From the NCBI RefSeq assembly GCF_027257875.1, contig NZ_JAPVQY010000013.1, forward strand, positions 1 through 64,000: a DNA stretch of 64,000 nucleotides, written 5' to 3'. Position numbers and translations under genes: made by a program. Below the pieces are notes generated by a model. The model did no database searches and was not told the DNA's origin. It saw only the letters and a program-made list of their open reading frames with translations. Below are positions 54,739 through 64,000 of the stretch, piece after piece (position 1 is the stretch's first letter; every line of letters begins with the position of its first letter). Source of the stretch: Burkholderia sp. IMCC1007 (GTDB taxonomy: Bacteria > Pseudomonadota > Gammaproteobacteria > Burkholderiales > Burkholderiaceae).

Positions 54739-56670
54739 TCAGTTGTCCGCATCCTGCGCACGGGGCGCCGTACCGTACAGCTTCACCTTCGAGCGATCCC
54801 GCAGCGCGGTGAGATAGGCTTCGCCCTCGCTCTGCGCTTCGACCTGCGCCATCTGCTGCTGCGCGGCGGCGAGCTGCTGCGGGTCGACCGCCGAACCCGG
54901 GATCACCGCGTTCACGCGATAGATCGCGTAGCCGTCCGCGCCGAGATCGACGCCGACGTAGGCCGGCAGCGTCTTCGCACCGACCTTGTAGACGGCGCTC
55001 AATGCCGCCGGCGTCAGGCCCTGCGATTGCGTGCGCGACACCTTCTGCGCGGCGTCGAACCCGTCGGTCGACTTCGACTTCTGCAGGTCGGCCAGCTTCG
55101 CCGCGCCGTCCTTCTTCGCGAGTTCCGCGGCCTGCTCGGCAATCACCTTCTGACGCACGGCGTCCTTGATCGCGTCGAGCGCGGGCACGGTTGCCGGCTT
55201 GTAGTTCGTGACGCGCGCGGAGATCAGCGTGTTGTTGCCGACGTCGATCGCCTGCGTGTTGTTCTGGTTCTTCACCGAGTCGCTCGCGAACACGGCCGCC
55301 AGGAACTTCGGATTGTTCAGCGGGCTCGTCGGCGGCAGTTGCGGATTCGGCGTCGGCGTGACGGTGGCCGTCTGGATCGTCAGCTTGTACTTGTCCGCCG
55401 CCGGTTGCAGCGACTTCGCCTTTTCATACACGGTCGACGTGAAACCTTCCGCGTTGTCCGTGAACGCCTTCGACGCATACTGCTGCTTCAGCTGCGCGGC
55501 GATCTGGTCCTTCACGTCCGCGAACGGCTTGACCACCGACGGCTTCACTTCGGTCGCCTTCAGGATGTGGAAGCCGAGATCCGACTGCACGACACCGCTG
55601 ATCTCGCCTTGCTTCAGCGAAAACGCCGCATCGTCGAATGCCTTGCCGCCCGCCGTCGAACCGCGCGTGATGAAGCCGAGGTCACCGCCCTTCGCTGCCG
55701 ACGGCGCGTCCTGCGAGCTCTTCTGCGCGATCTCCGCGAACTGGTCCGGATGCGCCTTCACGTCGGCCAGCACTTGCTCGGCCTTCGCCTTCGCGGCCGC
55801 CTTGTCGGCAGCGCTTGCGTCGCTCGCCGCGGCGATGAAGATATGGCTCACACGCGCCTGCGCTTCCGTGCGGAAGTGCGTCGGGTTGTCGTCATAGAAC
55901 TTCTTGATGTCCGCATCGGTCGGCTGTGCGCTCGCGGCGGCTGCGGCCGGCGAATAGACGAGGTACTGGATCGTCGCGGCTTCCGGCGTCGCGAAGCTCT
56001 GCTTGTGCGCGTCGTAGTACGCGGCGAGCTGCGCGTCGGTCGGCTGCACCTTCGCTGCGTAGTCGCTCGTCTTCAGCACGAGCGCCTGCACTTCGCGCTG
56101 CTGCGCGGCCAGTTCCGACAGATGCTGCGCGAGGCTCTTGGGCGTGAACGCGCTCGCCACGATGCTGGCCGGAATCTGCTGCAGCGCGAGGCTGTAGCGC
56201 ACGCGTTCCTGATACTGCTCGGGCGTCATCCCCTGGAACGACATCAGCTGTGCATAGCGTTCGACGTCGATCGTACCGTCCGGCTTCTTCAGCGACGCGA
56301 TCATCGGGTCGCTCATCAGCGCGTCGCGCACCGCGTTGTCGGAGGCAGTGAGATGCAGGCGCTGCGTCTCGTCGGCCAGCACACGTTGCTGGATCAGGCC
56401 GTCGAGCACTTGCTTGCGATGGTCGGGCGTATCGAACGCCTTGATGTCGAACTGCCCGCCGAGCGCCTGGCGCGCCTGGTCGATCTGCTGACGGAACGCG
56501 CCGTCGAATTCGACGCGCGTGATCTTGTGCCCGTTGACCGCCGCGACATTCGCGCTGTCGTCGAAGAAACCGCGGAAACCTTGGATCCCGACAAAACCCA
56601 GCCCCGGCAACACGATCAGGAGCAGGAGCGCCATCATCAGGCGCTGGTGATTACGGAAGAAATCGAGCAT
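54739..56670 (-). CDS. ppiD: Periplasmic foldase PpiD (SurA_N and parvulin domains)
   Basis: 643 residues. An N-terminal inner-membrane anchor (RLMMALLLLIVLPGLGFVGI, residues ~10-30) is followed by a SurA_N-like chaperone domain (~30-200), a parvulin domain (~265-365: ARVSHIFIAAASDASA, FAEIAQKSSQDAPSAAKGGDLGF, FHILKATEVKPS) and a long helical C-terminal domain. PpiD sits at the SecYEG exit and helps newly exported proteins fold. Length matches E. coli PpiD (623). It is followed on the other side by the tRNA-Asp/Val pair and lon, the conserved betaproteobacterial order. Confidence 0.95.
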   Translation of the reverse strand: MLDFFRNHQRLMMALLLLIVLPGLGFVGIQGFRGFFDDSANVAAVNGHKITRVEFDGAFRQQIDQARQALGGQFDIKAFDTPDHRKQVLDGLIQQRVLADETQRLHLTASDNAVRDALMSDPMIASLKKPDGTIDVERYAQLMSFQGMTPEQYQERVRYSLALQQIPASIVASAFTPKSLAQHLSELAAQQREVQALVLKTSDYAAKVQPTDAQLAAYYDAHKQSFATPEAATIQYLVYSPAAAAASAQPTDADIKKFYDDNPTHFRTEAQARVSHIFIAAASDASAADKAAAKAKAEQVLADVKAHPDQFAEIAQKSSQDAPSAAKGGDLGFITRGSTAGGKAFDDAAFSLKQGEISGVVQSDLGFHILKATEVKPSVVKPFADVKDQIAAQLKQQYASKAFTDNAEGFTSTVYEKAKSLQPAADKYKLTIQTATVTPTPNPQLPPTSPLNNPKFLAAVFASDSVKNQNNTQAIDVGNNTLISARVTNYKPATVPALDAIKDAVRQKVIAEQAAELAKKDGAAKLADLQKSKSTDGFDAAQKVSRTQSQGLTPAALSAVYKVGAKTLPAYVGVDLGADGYAIYRVNAVIPGSAVDPQQLAAAQQQMAQVEAQSEGEAYLTALRDRSKVKLYGTAPRAQDADN

Positions 56671-56763
56671 GCGTGACGGGAAAATTGGACAAAACGTCCG
56701 ATATTACAACATACGGGGTGGAAGGGGAGAAAAGCAGACGGCCTCCTCGATTCGGCGAGCGTG

Positions 56764-56857
56764 CGCGCTCGCAAGCGGGCGCAAAACCGAACGCACAAAC
56801 AACAATGCCCGCACAAGGCGGGCATTGTTGTTTGTTTGGCGGAGCGGACGGGACTCG
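56764..56857. repeat. Direct repeat copy 1: partial tRNA-Asp 3' end plus terminator
   Basis: 94 bp identical to 56950-57043 except at 56778/56964. Positions 56837-56857 duplicate the last 21 nt of the tRNA-Asp gene (read on the minus strand); the rest duplicates the downstream terminator. The similarity stops abruptly inside the tRNA T-arm sequence. Confidence 0.95.
56795..56835 (-). terminator. Duplicated copy of the tRNA-Asp terminator
   Basis: An ACAAACAACAATGCCCGC/GCGGGCATTGTTGTTTGT stem with a 5-nt loop, identical to the hairpin at 56981-57021; it may act as a second stop for the tRNA transcript. Confidence 0.7.
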
Positions 56858-56876
56858 CCTGCATCCCGCAGGCCGC

Positions 56877-56898
56877 GGCTTCGCTTGCAAGCGAAGCC
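56877..56898. repeat. Perfect 22-bp palindrome between the direct repeats
   Basis: GGCTTCGCTTG joined directly to its complement CAAGCGAAGCC. It is flanked by other inverted repeats: GCCTGC/GCAGGC just before it, CGGGACTCG/CGAGTCCCG around it, and GGAAGCCGC/GCGGCTTCC at 56913-56934. Confidence 0.9.
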
Positions 56899-56949
56899 CT
56901 TCGAGTCCCGCCGGAAGCCGCGCAGGCGGCTTCCTCCACTCCGCAGTCA

Positions 56950-57043
56950 CGCGCTCGCAAGCGAGCGCAAAACCGAACGCACAAACAACAATGCCCGCAC
57001 AAGGCGGGCATTGTTGTTTGTTTGGCGGAGCGGACGGGACTCG
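56950..57043. repeat. Direct repeat copy 2: terminator plus 3' end of the intact tRNA-Asp
   Basis: The functional counterpart of the repeat at 56764-56857. It covers the tRNA-Asp terminator and the CCA end, acceptor strand and part of the T-arm, and then continues into the complete tRNA. Confidence 0.95.
56981..57021 (-). terminator. Terminator of the tRNA-Val/tRNA-Asp transcript
   Basis: An 18-bp stem with a 5-nt loop directly after the CCA end of tRNA-Asp on the minus strand, with a T-rich 3' arm. Confidence 0.85.
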
Positions 57044-57099
57044 AACCCGCGACCCCCGGCGTGACAGGCCGGTATTCTAACCGACTGAACTACCGCTCC
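57023..57099 (-). tRNA. tRNA-Asp (anticodon GTC)
   Basis: 77 nt including encoded CCA. The acceptor stem pairs GGAGCGG with CCGCTCC, the D-arm has TAGTTCAGTCGGTTAGAATA, the anticodon GTC lies at 57063-57065 in CCTGTCACG, and the T-arm has GGGTTCGAGTCCC. It is 23 nt downstream of tRNA-Val and shares its promoter. Its 3' end is duplicated further downstream. Confidence 0.97.
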
Positions 57100-57122
57100 T
57101 TGGTCTGGCTGAATCGTGAAAC

Positions 57123-57198
57123 TGGTGGGTGCTGAGGGGTTCGAACCCCCGACCTACGCCTTGTAAGGGCGCCGCTCTACCAGCTGAGCTAAGCACCC
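57123..57198 (-). tRNA. tRNA-Val (anticodon TAC)
   Basis: 76 nt including encoded CCA. The acceptor stem GGGTGCT pairs with AGCACCC, the D-arm is TAGCTCAGCTGGTAGAGC, the anticodon TAC lies at 57163-57165, and the T-arm is GGGGGTTCGAACCCC. First of the two tRNAs; its promoter is at 57258-57287. Confidence 0.97.
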
Positions 57199-57257
57199 GT
57201 TTCCGATTCGTTCTGGCTGCGATCTGCGTTTCGGCATCAACAACCAGCGAGCCTGCG

Positions 57258-57287
57258 ATTTTAATTCATTCCAGATCATCTTGCCAA
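57258..57287 (-). promoter_or_regulatory. Sigma-70 promoter of the tRNA-Val/tRNA-Asp unit
   Basis: On the minus strand TTGGCA and TAAAAT, each one base off consensus, are separated by 18 bp; the -10 ends 60 bp before the tRNA-Val 5' end. AT-rich context. Confidence 0.7.
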
Positions 57288-57337
57288 GCCCCAATGCGCT
57301 TTTTTTAACATCCGCTCGCGCACCATCCGGACTCTCA

Positions 57338-57367
57338 TAAAAAAACCCGCGGACATGCCGCGGGTTT
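57338..57367 (-). terminator. Intrinsic terminator after lon
   Basis: An AAACCCGCGG/CCGCGGGTTT stem with a 5-nt loop, followed on the minus strand by a T7-8 run, 36 bp after the lon stop. Confidence 0.92.
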
Positions 57368-57403
57368 CGTGAACAACCGTCAACCAGGACGGTGCTCCGG
57401 GTC

Positions 57404-59827
57404 TCAGTGCTTGACGACTTCCGTCGAGCCGGCATCCTTCGCCGCGTCGCCAACCGGTGCCGCAGCCTTCGCCTCTTCTTCCGGCGGCAGCGGCGTCGGC
57501 GAACGCTCGAGCGCGAGCTCCAGCACCTTGTCGATCCAGCGGACCGGCACGATCTCGATCGCGTTCTTCACGTTGTCCGGAATGTCCGCGAGATCCTTCA
57601 CGTTCTCTTCCGGGATCAGCACGAGCTTGATGCCGCCGCGATGCGCCGCCAGCAGCTTTTCCTTCAGCCCGCCGATCGGCAGCACTTCGCCACGCAGCGT
57701 GATTTCACCCGTCATCGCGACGTCGGCCCGCACGGGAATCCCCGTCAGCACCGACACCAGCGCGGTCGTCATCGCACCGCCGGCGGACGGACCGTCCTTC
57801 GGCGTCGCGCCTTCCGGCACGTGGATGTGGATGTCCTGCTTCTCGAACGCTTCGTCCTTGATGCCCAGACGCCGCGAACGCGAGCGCACCACCGAACGTG
57901 CAGCCTCGACCGACTCCTTCATCACGTCGCCGAGCGAACCCGTGCGAATCACGTTGCCCTTGCCCGGCATCACCGCGGCTTCGATCGTCAGCAGATCGCC
58001 GCCGACTTCGGTCCACGCGAGGCCCGTCACCTGACCGACCTGGTTTTCCTTCGCCGCGAGGCCGAAGTCGTACTTGCGCACGCCCAGGAACGTGTCGAGG
58101 TTTTCGCCATCGACCTTGATCGCGCCCGATGCCTTCTTCAGCAGCAGCATCTTCACGACCTTGCGGCAGATCTTCGACACTTCCCGCTCGAGCGAACGCA
58201 CACCGGCTTCACGCGTGTAGTAGCGGATGATGTCGCGGATCGCCTGCTCGGTGACCTCGATCTCGCCGTCCTTCAGACCGTTGTTCTTCTTCTGCTTCGG
58301 CAGCAGGTAACGCTGCGCGATGCTGACCTTCTCGTCTTCCGTGTAACCCGACAGACGAATCACTTCCATCCGGTCGAGCAGCGGCGGCGGGATGTTCAGC
58401 GAGTTCGACGTCGCGACGAACATCACGTCCGACAGATCGAAGTCGACTTCGATGTAGTGGTCGGCAAACGTATGGTTCTGTTCCGGATCGAGCACTTCGA
58501 GCAGCGCCGACGACGGATCGCCGCGGAAATCCATCCCCATCTTGTCGACTTCGTCGAGCAGGAAGAGCGGATTGCGCACGCCGACCTTCGCGAGGCTTTG
58601 CAGGATCTTGCCCGGCATCGAACCGATGTACGTACGGCGGTGGCCGCGGATCTCGGCTTCGTCACGCACGCCGCCGAGCGCCATCCGGACGAACTTGCGG
58701 TTCGTCGCACGGGCGATCGACTGGCCGAGCGAGGTCTTGCCGACGCCCGGAGGCCCGACGAGGCACAGGATCGGCGCCTTGACCTTGTCCACGCGCTGTT
58801 GCACCGCGAGATACTCGAGGATCCGTTCCTTGACCTTCTCGAGGCCGAAGTGATCCTCGTCAAGCACCTGCTCGGCGTTCGACAGGTCGTTGTTGACCTT
58901 GCTCTTCTTGCGCCACGGCAGGCCGATCAGCGTATCGATGTAGTTGCGCACGACGGTGGCTTCCGCCGACATCGGCGACATCAGCTTCAGCTTCTTCAGC
59001 TCGGCGTCGGCCTTCTTCTTGGCTTCCTTCGGCATGCGCGCGGCGTTGATGCGCTTCTCGAGTTCCTCGAGATCCGCACCCTCTTCGCCTTCGCCCAGTT
59101 CCTTCTGGATCGCCTTGACCTGTTCGTTCAGGTAGTACTCGCGCTGGCTCTTTTCCATCTGGCGCTTCACGCGCCCGCGGATGCGCTTTTCGACCTGCAG
59201 GATGTCGATCTCGGCTTCGAGCTGCGCGAGCAGGTGCTCGAGGCGCTCGATGACCGGGAACATCTCGAGGATGTGCTGCTTCTGGTCGAGCTTCAGCGGC
59301 AGACGCTCGGCGATCATGTCGGCGAGACGGCCTGCTTCATCGATGCCCGACAGCGACGTGAGAATCTCCGGCGGGATCTTCTTGTTCAGCTTCACGTACT
59401 GGTCGAACTGCGACACGATCGCGCGGCGCAGCGCTTCCGTTTCCGCGCTGTCGGCGTGGTCGGGTTCGAGCGGCAGGACTTCGCACGAGAACTGGGTCTC
59501 CTGCTCTTCGATCGACAACGCCTTCGCGCGCTGCAGGCCCTCGACGAGCACCTTCACGGTGCCGTCCGGCAGCTTCAGCATCTGCAGAATGTTGGCGATA
59601 CAACCGACCTCGTACATGTCCTTTTCGGTCGGTTCGTCCTTGGCTGCGGTTTTCTGGGCGACGAGCATGATGTGCTTGCCGCCTTCCATCGCTGCTTCGA
59701 GGGCCTTGATCGATTTCGGCCGGCCCACGAAGAGCGGAATCACCATGTGCGGGAAAACGACGACGTCCCGCAGCGGCAGCAGCGGGAGCGTGATGCGTTC
59801 CGGCGGAAGAAGTTGGGTGCCTGACAT
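57404..59827 (-). CDS. lon: ATP-dependent protease Lon
   Basis: 807 residues. Lon degrades misfolded and regulatory proteins. The N-terminal LON substrate domain ([23 protein letters not shown] in parts, residues ~15-200) is followed by a coiled-coil region, the AAA+ module with Walker [14 protein letters not shown] and Walker [12 protein letters not shown], and the protease domain with catalytic Ser in [12 protein letters not shown] and Lys in [13 protein letters not shown]. Length is normal. A CTTGAA -35-like box lies upstream near 59890-59900 on the minus strand, hinting at heat-shock control, but no good -10 match is seen. Neighbours are clpX upstream and the tRNA pair downstream. Confidence 0.97.
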   Translation of the reverse strand: MSGTQLLPPERITLPLLPLRDVVVFPHMVIPLFVGRPKSIKALEAAMEGGKHIMLVAQKTAAKDEPTEKDMYEVGCIANILQMLKLPDGTVKVLVEGLQRAKALSIEEQETQFSCEVLPLEPDHADSAETEALRRAIVSQFDQYVKLNKKIPPEILTSLSGIDEAGRLADMIAERLPLKLDQKQHILEMFPVIERLEHLLAQLEAEIDILQVEKRIRGRVKRQMEKSQREYYLNEQVKAIQKELGEGEEGADLEELEKRINAARMPKEAKKKADAELKKLKLMSPMSAEATVVRNYIDTLIGLPWRKKSKVNNDLSNAEQVLDEDHFGLEKVKERILEYLAVQQRVDKVKAPILCLVGPPGVGKTSLGQSIARATNRKFVRMALGGVRDEAEIRGHRRTYIGSMPGKILQSLAKVGVRNPLFLLDEVDKMGMDFRGDPSSALLEVLDPEQNHTFADHYIEVDFDLSDVMFVATSNSLNIPPPLLDRMEVIRLSGYTEDEKVSIAQRYLLPKQKKNNGLKDGEIEVTEQAIRDIIRYYTREAGVRSLEREVSKICRKVVKMLLLKKASGAIKVDGENLDTFLGVRKYDFGLAAKENQVGQVTGLAWTEVGGDLLTIEAAVMPGKGNVIRTGSLGDVMKESVEAARSVVRSRSRRLGIKDEAFEKQDIHIHVPEGATPKDGPSAGGAMTTALVSVLTGIPVRADVAMTGEITLRGEVLPIGGLKEKLLAAHRGGIKLVLIPEENVKDLADIPDNVKNAIEIVPVRWIDKVLELALERSPTPLPPEEEAKAAAPVGDAAKDAGSTEVVKH

Positions 59828-59962
59828 TTCATTTCCCCATGAGTGGAATCAATTGTTCGGTAATTGAGGCCGCCACAACGAATTGCAAGCCTTCAAGTGC
59901 GGGAAATATTCGGTAAGAAAGTAACCACCGCGTGTCGAGTCAGAGTTACCCACAAGATAAAC

Positions 59963-60000
59963 GAAAAAAAGCCGCCCACGGACTCATGAACGGCCTTTTT
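59963..60000 (-). terminator. Terminator after clpX
   Basis: An AAAAAGGCCG/CGGCTTTTTT stem (one G-U pair) with a 16-nt loop and a T7 run on the minus strand, 25 nt after the clpX stop. Confidence 0.7.
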
Positions 60001-60024
60001 CGCAGAACATCGTCGGCAAGCCGG

Positions 60025-61296
<1,272 letters not shown>

Positions 61297-61423
61297 GAAT
61301 GTAGAGCCTCCGGACAGGTAGATGACATGATACGCCGATTGCTCCGGACGCCGCGCCTAGGGCGCGACCGGAGCCGGCTGGATGCGCTTGCCGCAGATGC
61401 TCAGGGCACTCGGGACGTTTGGA

Positions 61424-61451
61424 GGGCGCCGCCCGAATCGGGGCGGCACCC
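61424..61451 (-). other. Stable hairpin directly after clpP
   Basis: A GGGTGCCGCCC/GGGCGGCGCCC stem (minus-strand reading, one wobble pair) with a 6-nt loop, 9 nt after the clpP stop. There is no T-run, so it may stabilise the clpP message or reduce read-through into clpX rather than end transcription. Confidence 0.55.
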
Positions 61452-61460
61452 CGTTTAAGC

Positions 61461-62114
61461 TCACGGGCGCTTCAGCAGCACCTGATCGATCAGCCCGTAC
61501 GCCTTCGCGTCCTCGCTCGACATGAAGTTATCACGGTCGGTGTCGCGCGCGATGCGCTCGACGTCCTGGCCCGTGTGCTGCGCGAGCAGGTTGTTCAACC
61601 GTTCCTTCAGGTAGAGGATTTCGCGTGCCTGGATCTCGATGTCGGATGCCTGGCCGCGCGCGCCGCCGAGCGGCTGGTGAATCATCACGCGCGAGTTCGG
61701 CAGCGCAAAGCGCTTGCCCTTCGCGCCCGACGCGAGCAGGAACGCGCCCATGCTGGCCGCGAGGCCCATGCACAGGGTCGACACGTCCGGCTTGATGAAC
61801 TGCATCGTGTCGTAGATCGCCATGCCGGCCGACACCGACCCGCCCGGGCTGTTGATGTAGAGGCTGATGTCCTTGTCGGGATTCTCGCTCTCGAGGAACA
61901 GCAACTGCGCGACGACGAGGTTGGCGGTCTGGTCGTTGACTTCGCCGACCATGAACACCAGGCGCTCCTTCAGGAGACGCGAATAGATATCGTACGAACG
62001 CTCGCCGCGGCCGCTCGTTTCGACGACGATCGGCACCAGTCCCAGCGCTTGCGCCTCGAAACCCTGCGGCGCGTTCGAAGCAAGCATGTCCAGCAATTCA
62101 GCACGAGTGATCAT
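61461..62114 (-). CDS. clpP: ATP-dependent Clp protease proteolytic subunit ClpP
   Basis: 217 residues. The catalytic triad aligns with E. coli ClpP at an offset of ten: Ser121 in [11 protein letters not shown], His146 in [10 protein letters not shown] and Asp195 in DTDRDNFM. The oligomer handle and the [17 protein letters not shown] block are intact. A short propeptide precedes the [17 protein letters not shown] start of the mature fold. ClpP forms the tetradecameric chamber used with ClpX. It lies between tig and clpX on the same strand. Confidence 0.97.
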
Positions 62115-62200
62115 TCAATAAACCTTGTTCGAATGGAAAATTGAACGGAGGGAAGCCGCCCGCTCAATCGCCATATTAATGGCAACCGTGCGCCTGACGT

Positions 62201-62242
62201 AAAAACGGCGTGCAGGCCGTCGCTCCGACAGCCGGCACGCCG
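62201..62242 (-). terminator. Intrinsic terminator after tig
   Basis: A CGGCGTGC/GCACGCCG outer stem with further internal pairing, ending in T5 on the minus strand, 13 nt after the tig stop and upstream of clpP. Confidence 0.8.
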
Positions 62243-62254
62243 CTAGAGCAACAC

Positions 62255-63601
62255 TTACGCTTGCGCCGATGCGCTTGCGAGTGCCTCGAAGCTCACTTCC
62301 TTGTCCGTCACCTTTGCCTTGCCCAGCACGAAGTCGACGACGTTGCTCTCAACGACGAACGCTTCCATCTCGGCGAGGCGCTGCTGGTTCGAATAATACC
62401 AGCGGACCACTTCCTTCGGGTCTTCGTAGCTCTTCGCGAACTCGTCGACTTCCGCGCGGATCTGCTCCGGCTTCGCTTCGAGGCCGTTCGCCTTCACGAG
62501 CTCGGCCAGCACGAGGCCGAGCTTCACGCGACGCTCTGCCTGCTCGGCGAACATCTCGGCCGGGATCGGCGCGTCCTTCGCGTTCGGCACGCCGCGCTGC
62601 GCCAGATCCTGGCGAGCCATTTCGACGAGACGTTGCTGATCCTGCTCGATCAGCGCCTTCGGCACGTCGAGTTCGGAAATCTTCAGCAGCGCGTCCATCA
62701 CCTGGTTCTTGACGATCGATTGCGTGCGGCGCTTTGCTTCGCGCTCGAGGTTTTCCTTGATCTCGGCGCGCATCTTCGTCAGGTCGCCGTCTTCGATGCC
62801 GAGCGACTTCGCGAACTCAGCGTCGATTTCGGGCAGGTGCGGCCACTCGATCTTCTTCATCGTGACCGTGAACTGCGCCGTTTTGCCGGCGACGTCCTTG
62901 CCGTGGTAGTCGTCCGGGAACTTCAGGTCGAACGTACGCTGTTCGCCGACCTTCAGGCCGAGCGCCGCCGTTTCGAATTCCGGCAGCATGCGGCCTTCGC
63001 CGAGCACGAACGGGAAATCTTCGGCCGTGCCGCCCTGGAACGCGACGTCGTCGATCTTGCCGACGAAGTCGACCGTCACGCGGTCGCCGTTCTTCGCTGC
63101 GGTGTCCGCGCCGCCGTCGCCGTGCTCGCCGGCTTCGCCGCGTGCGTGGTAGTGCACGCGCTGGTTGCGCAGGATGTCCAGCGTGCGGTCGATTTCGGCG
63201 TCGCCGATCGTGGTGGTCGAGCGCTCGACTTCAGCCGTTGCCAGATCGCCGATCTTCACTTCCGGGTAGACCTCGAACGTCGCGTCGAACGCGTATGCGT
63301 CTTCAGCCTGCTCCTGCTTCGGCTCGAAGCTCGGCTGGCCAGCGACGCGCAGGTTTTCCGCGCGGCTGATCGTGAAGAACTCCTGGCCGATCTTGTCGCT
63401 CAGCACTTCCGCTTCGACCTGACCCGCGTATTGCTGGGCGACCATCTTCAGCGGCACCTTGCCCGGGCGGAAACCCGGCATGCGCACGTTCTTCGCGAGT
63501 TTCTGGATACGGGCGTCGATTTCCTTCTGCACGGTGTCTTTCGGCAGGGAAATCGTCACGCGGCGTTCAAGCTTGCCGAGGTTCTCAACAACGTTAGCCA
63601 T
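62255..63601 (-). CDS. tig: Trigger factor
   Basis: 448 residues from the ATG at 63601. It is the ribosome-bound chaperone and prolyl isomerase. The N-terminal ribosome-docking loop GFRPGKVP is at residues 43-50. The FKBP-type domain (~160-250) includes [17 protein letters not shown] and [15 protein letters not shown]. The C-terminal helical arms follow to the end. Length is normal. The frame is open upstream to 63757, but [15 protein letters not shown] is the family start. It heads the tig-clpP-clpX-lon block; an extended -10 candidate lies about 180 nt upstream. Confidence 0.97.
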   Translation of the reverse strand: MANVVENLGKLERRVTISLPKDTVQKEIDARIQKLAKNVRMPGFRPGKVPLKMVAQQYAGQVEAEVLSDKIGQEFFTISRAENLRVAGQPSFEPKQEQAEDAYAFDATFEVYPEVKIGDLATAEVERSTTTIGDAEIDRTLDILRNQRVHYHARGEAGEHGDGGADTAAKNGDRVTVDFVGKIDDVAFQGGTAEDFPFVLGEGRMLPEFETAALGLKVGEQRTFDLKFPDDYHGKDVAGKTAQFTVTMKKIEWPHLPEIDAEFAKSLGIEDGDLTKMRAEIKENLEREAKRRTQSIVKNQVMDALLKISELDVPKALIEQDQQRLVEMARQDLAQRGVPNAKDAPIPAEMFAEQAERRVKLGLVLAELVKANGLEAKPEQIRAEVDEFAKSYEDPKEVVRWYYSNQQRLAEMEAFVVESNVVDFVLGKAKVTDKEVSFEALASASAQA

Positions 63602-63994
63602 GGCTTCAATCGTCCTAAAATTATTCGAGCGAATCGGGTTTTCCTTGCCGTGCCTGCCTGCGGCGCGAGCTGCACATGGGTGCGCCACACACGCCGCGCC
63701 GGAGCGCCACGCCATCCCTGCACGCGCCGGATGGCTAGCGCAAGCGGCTCGGAGCACGGCTTTGGCCGGAAGAATCGACTATTCTAGCAAACAATCTTCC
63801 TCATACCGCCAGATCGGCATGACACATGTGCGTACCCGGCGTGTCTGCCGCTTCCCGTCGCGGCAATACGAGCGGATCGTCGCTATGCCGAACGCCATAT
63901 CCACCGCGGGCCCGCCATCCTGTAAGCTCCGATTGAGCGTGCGCCGCCGTCGCGGCCGCGATTCTTCACACCAATTTCGCCTTCCGGAGACACC
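63602..63994. other. 393-bp interval upstream of tig
   Basis: It contains the tig leader and promoter region and ends in a plus-strand ribosome-binding site (CCGGAGA) at the window edge. No other gene is supported. Confidence 0.5.
63781..63789 (-). promoter_or_regulatory. Candidate extended -10 promoter for tig
   Basis: TGCTAGAAT on the minus strand (TGn plus TAGAAT, one base off TATAAT) in a local AT-rich patch about 180 nt upstream of tig; the -35 side is weak. Confidence 0.45.
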
Positions 63995-64000
63995 ATGCCG
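63995..64000 (+). CDS. Start of a further plus-strand gene (two codons visible)
   Basis: ATG CCG at the last six bases, preceded at 4-5 nt by CCGGAGA, a good ribosome-binding site. The product cannot be identified. It would be divergent from tig. Confidence 0.4.

Larger units (their letters stand above)
56671..57022. other. 352-bp repeat-rich interval between ppiD and tRNA-Asp
   Basis: No gene. It contains two near-identical 94-bp direct repeats (annotated), each with a terminator hairpin and the 3' end of tRNA-Asp, separated by a cluster of hairpins including a perfect 22-bp palindrome at 56877-56898. The frames that read through it are products of the repeats. Confidence 0.7.

Noticed and set aside
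56669-57135. Overlapping small frames on both strands near the tRNAs
   Set aside because: They read through tRNA genes and direct repeats; repeated peptides are by-products of the DNA repeat.
59880-59910. Heat-shock (sigma-32) promoter for lon
   Set aside because: A CTTGAA -35 match is present, but I found no CCCCAT-like -10 at the right distance, so it is only mentioned under lon.

Overview
This is a high-GC, gene-dense stretch of a betaproteobacterial chromosome. Gene content and order point to Burkholderia, probably the cepacia complex: the tig-clpP-clpX-lon-tRNA-Val-tRNA-Asp-ppiD block, mltG-tmk-holB-tatD, a 1354-codon purL, a gcl-hyi-glxR glyoxylate operon beside a divergent LysR gene, and an orphan type VI secretion vgrG module. 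No species call can be made by reading alone. Most of the window is core chromosome; the clearest accessory segment is the vgrG module at about 24.5-31.5 kb.

Layout. 0-1 kb: ECF sigma factor and zinc-binding anti-sigma factor (the latter cut by the window start). 1-5.7 kb: LysR regulator divergent from gcl, hyi and glxR, which convert glyoxylate through tartronate semialdehyde to glycerate. 6.2-10 kb: small envelope or stress genes (kbp, ansB, psiF, a small membrane protein, a SYLF lipoprotein). 10-15 kb: glycosyltransferase, AAA ATPase, MscS-like channel, Rap1a/Tai-like protein, ankyrin protein. 15-18.7 kb: tatD, holB, tmk and mltG on the minus strand, divergent from ygfZ and an NRDE protein. 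20.7-24.1 kb: two minus-strand units (Dabb protein + PaaI-like thioesterase; oxidoreductase + alpha/beta hydrolase + GNAT).

24.5-31.4 kb: vgrG with a C-terminal extension, a 699-residue protein of unknown fold, a secreted FGE-like protein lacking the usual catalytic features, and a duplicated DUF3592 membrane protein, all on the minus strand and closely spaced, preceded by an unusually AT-rich leader. The layout is that of VgrG, cargo effector and protective partner(s), and it is the best candidate here for an undescribed system. No tss structural genes, hcp, PAAR or known adaptor gene is present in the window.

31.8-39.3 kb: a membrane diguanylate cyclase, then a fatty-acid degradation cluster (acyl-CoA ligase, FadB-like fusion, pncA, thiolase). 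39.5-43.3 kb: selO, msrB, yciB, bolA and a periplasmic PpiC-type foldase on the plus strand. 43.4-48.1 kb: GNAT and purL, with a 13-copy 9-bp tandem repeat upstream of purL. 48.6-54.6 kb: a D-amino-acid dehydrogenase-like gene, nnr, pgi, and the ybbA/tesA pair whose start codons overlap on opposite strands. 54.7-63.6 kb: ppiD, tRNA-Asp, tRNA-Val, lon, clpX, clpP and tig, a protein-quality-control block. A partial duplication of the tRNA-Asp 3' end with its terminator lies between ppiD and the tRNA. Another gene appears to start in the last six bases.
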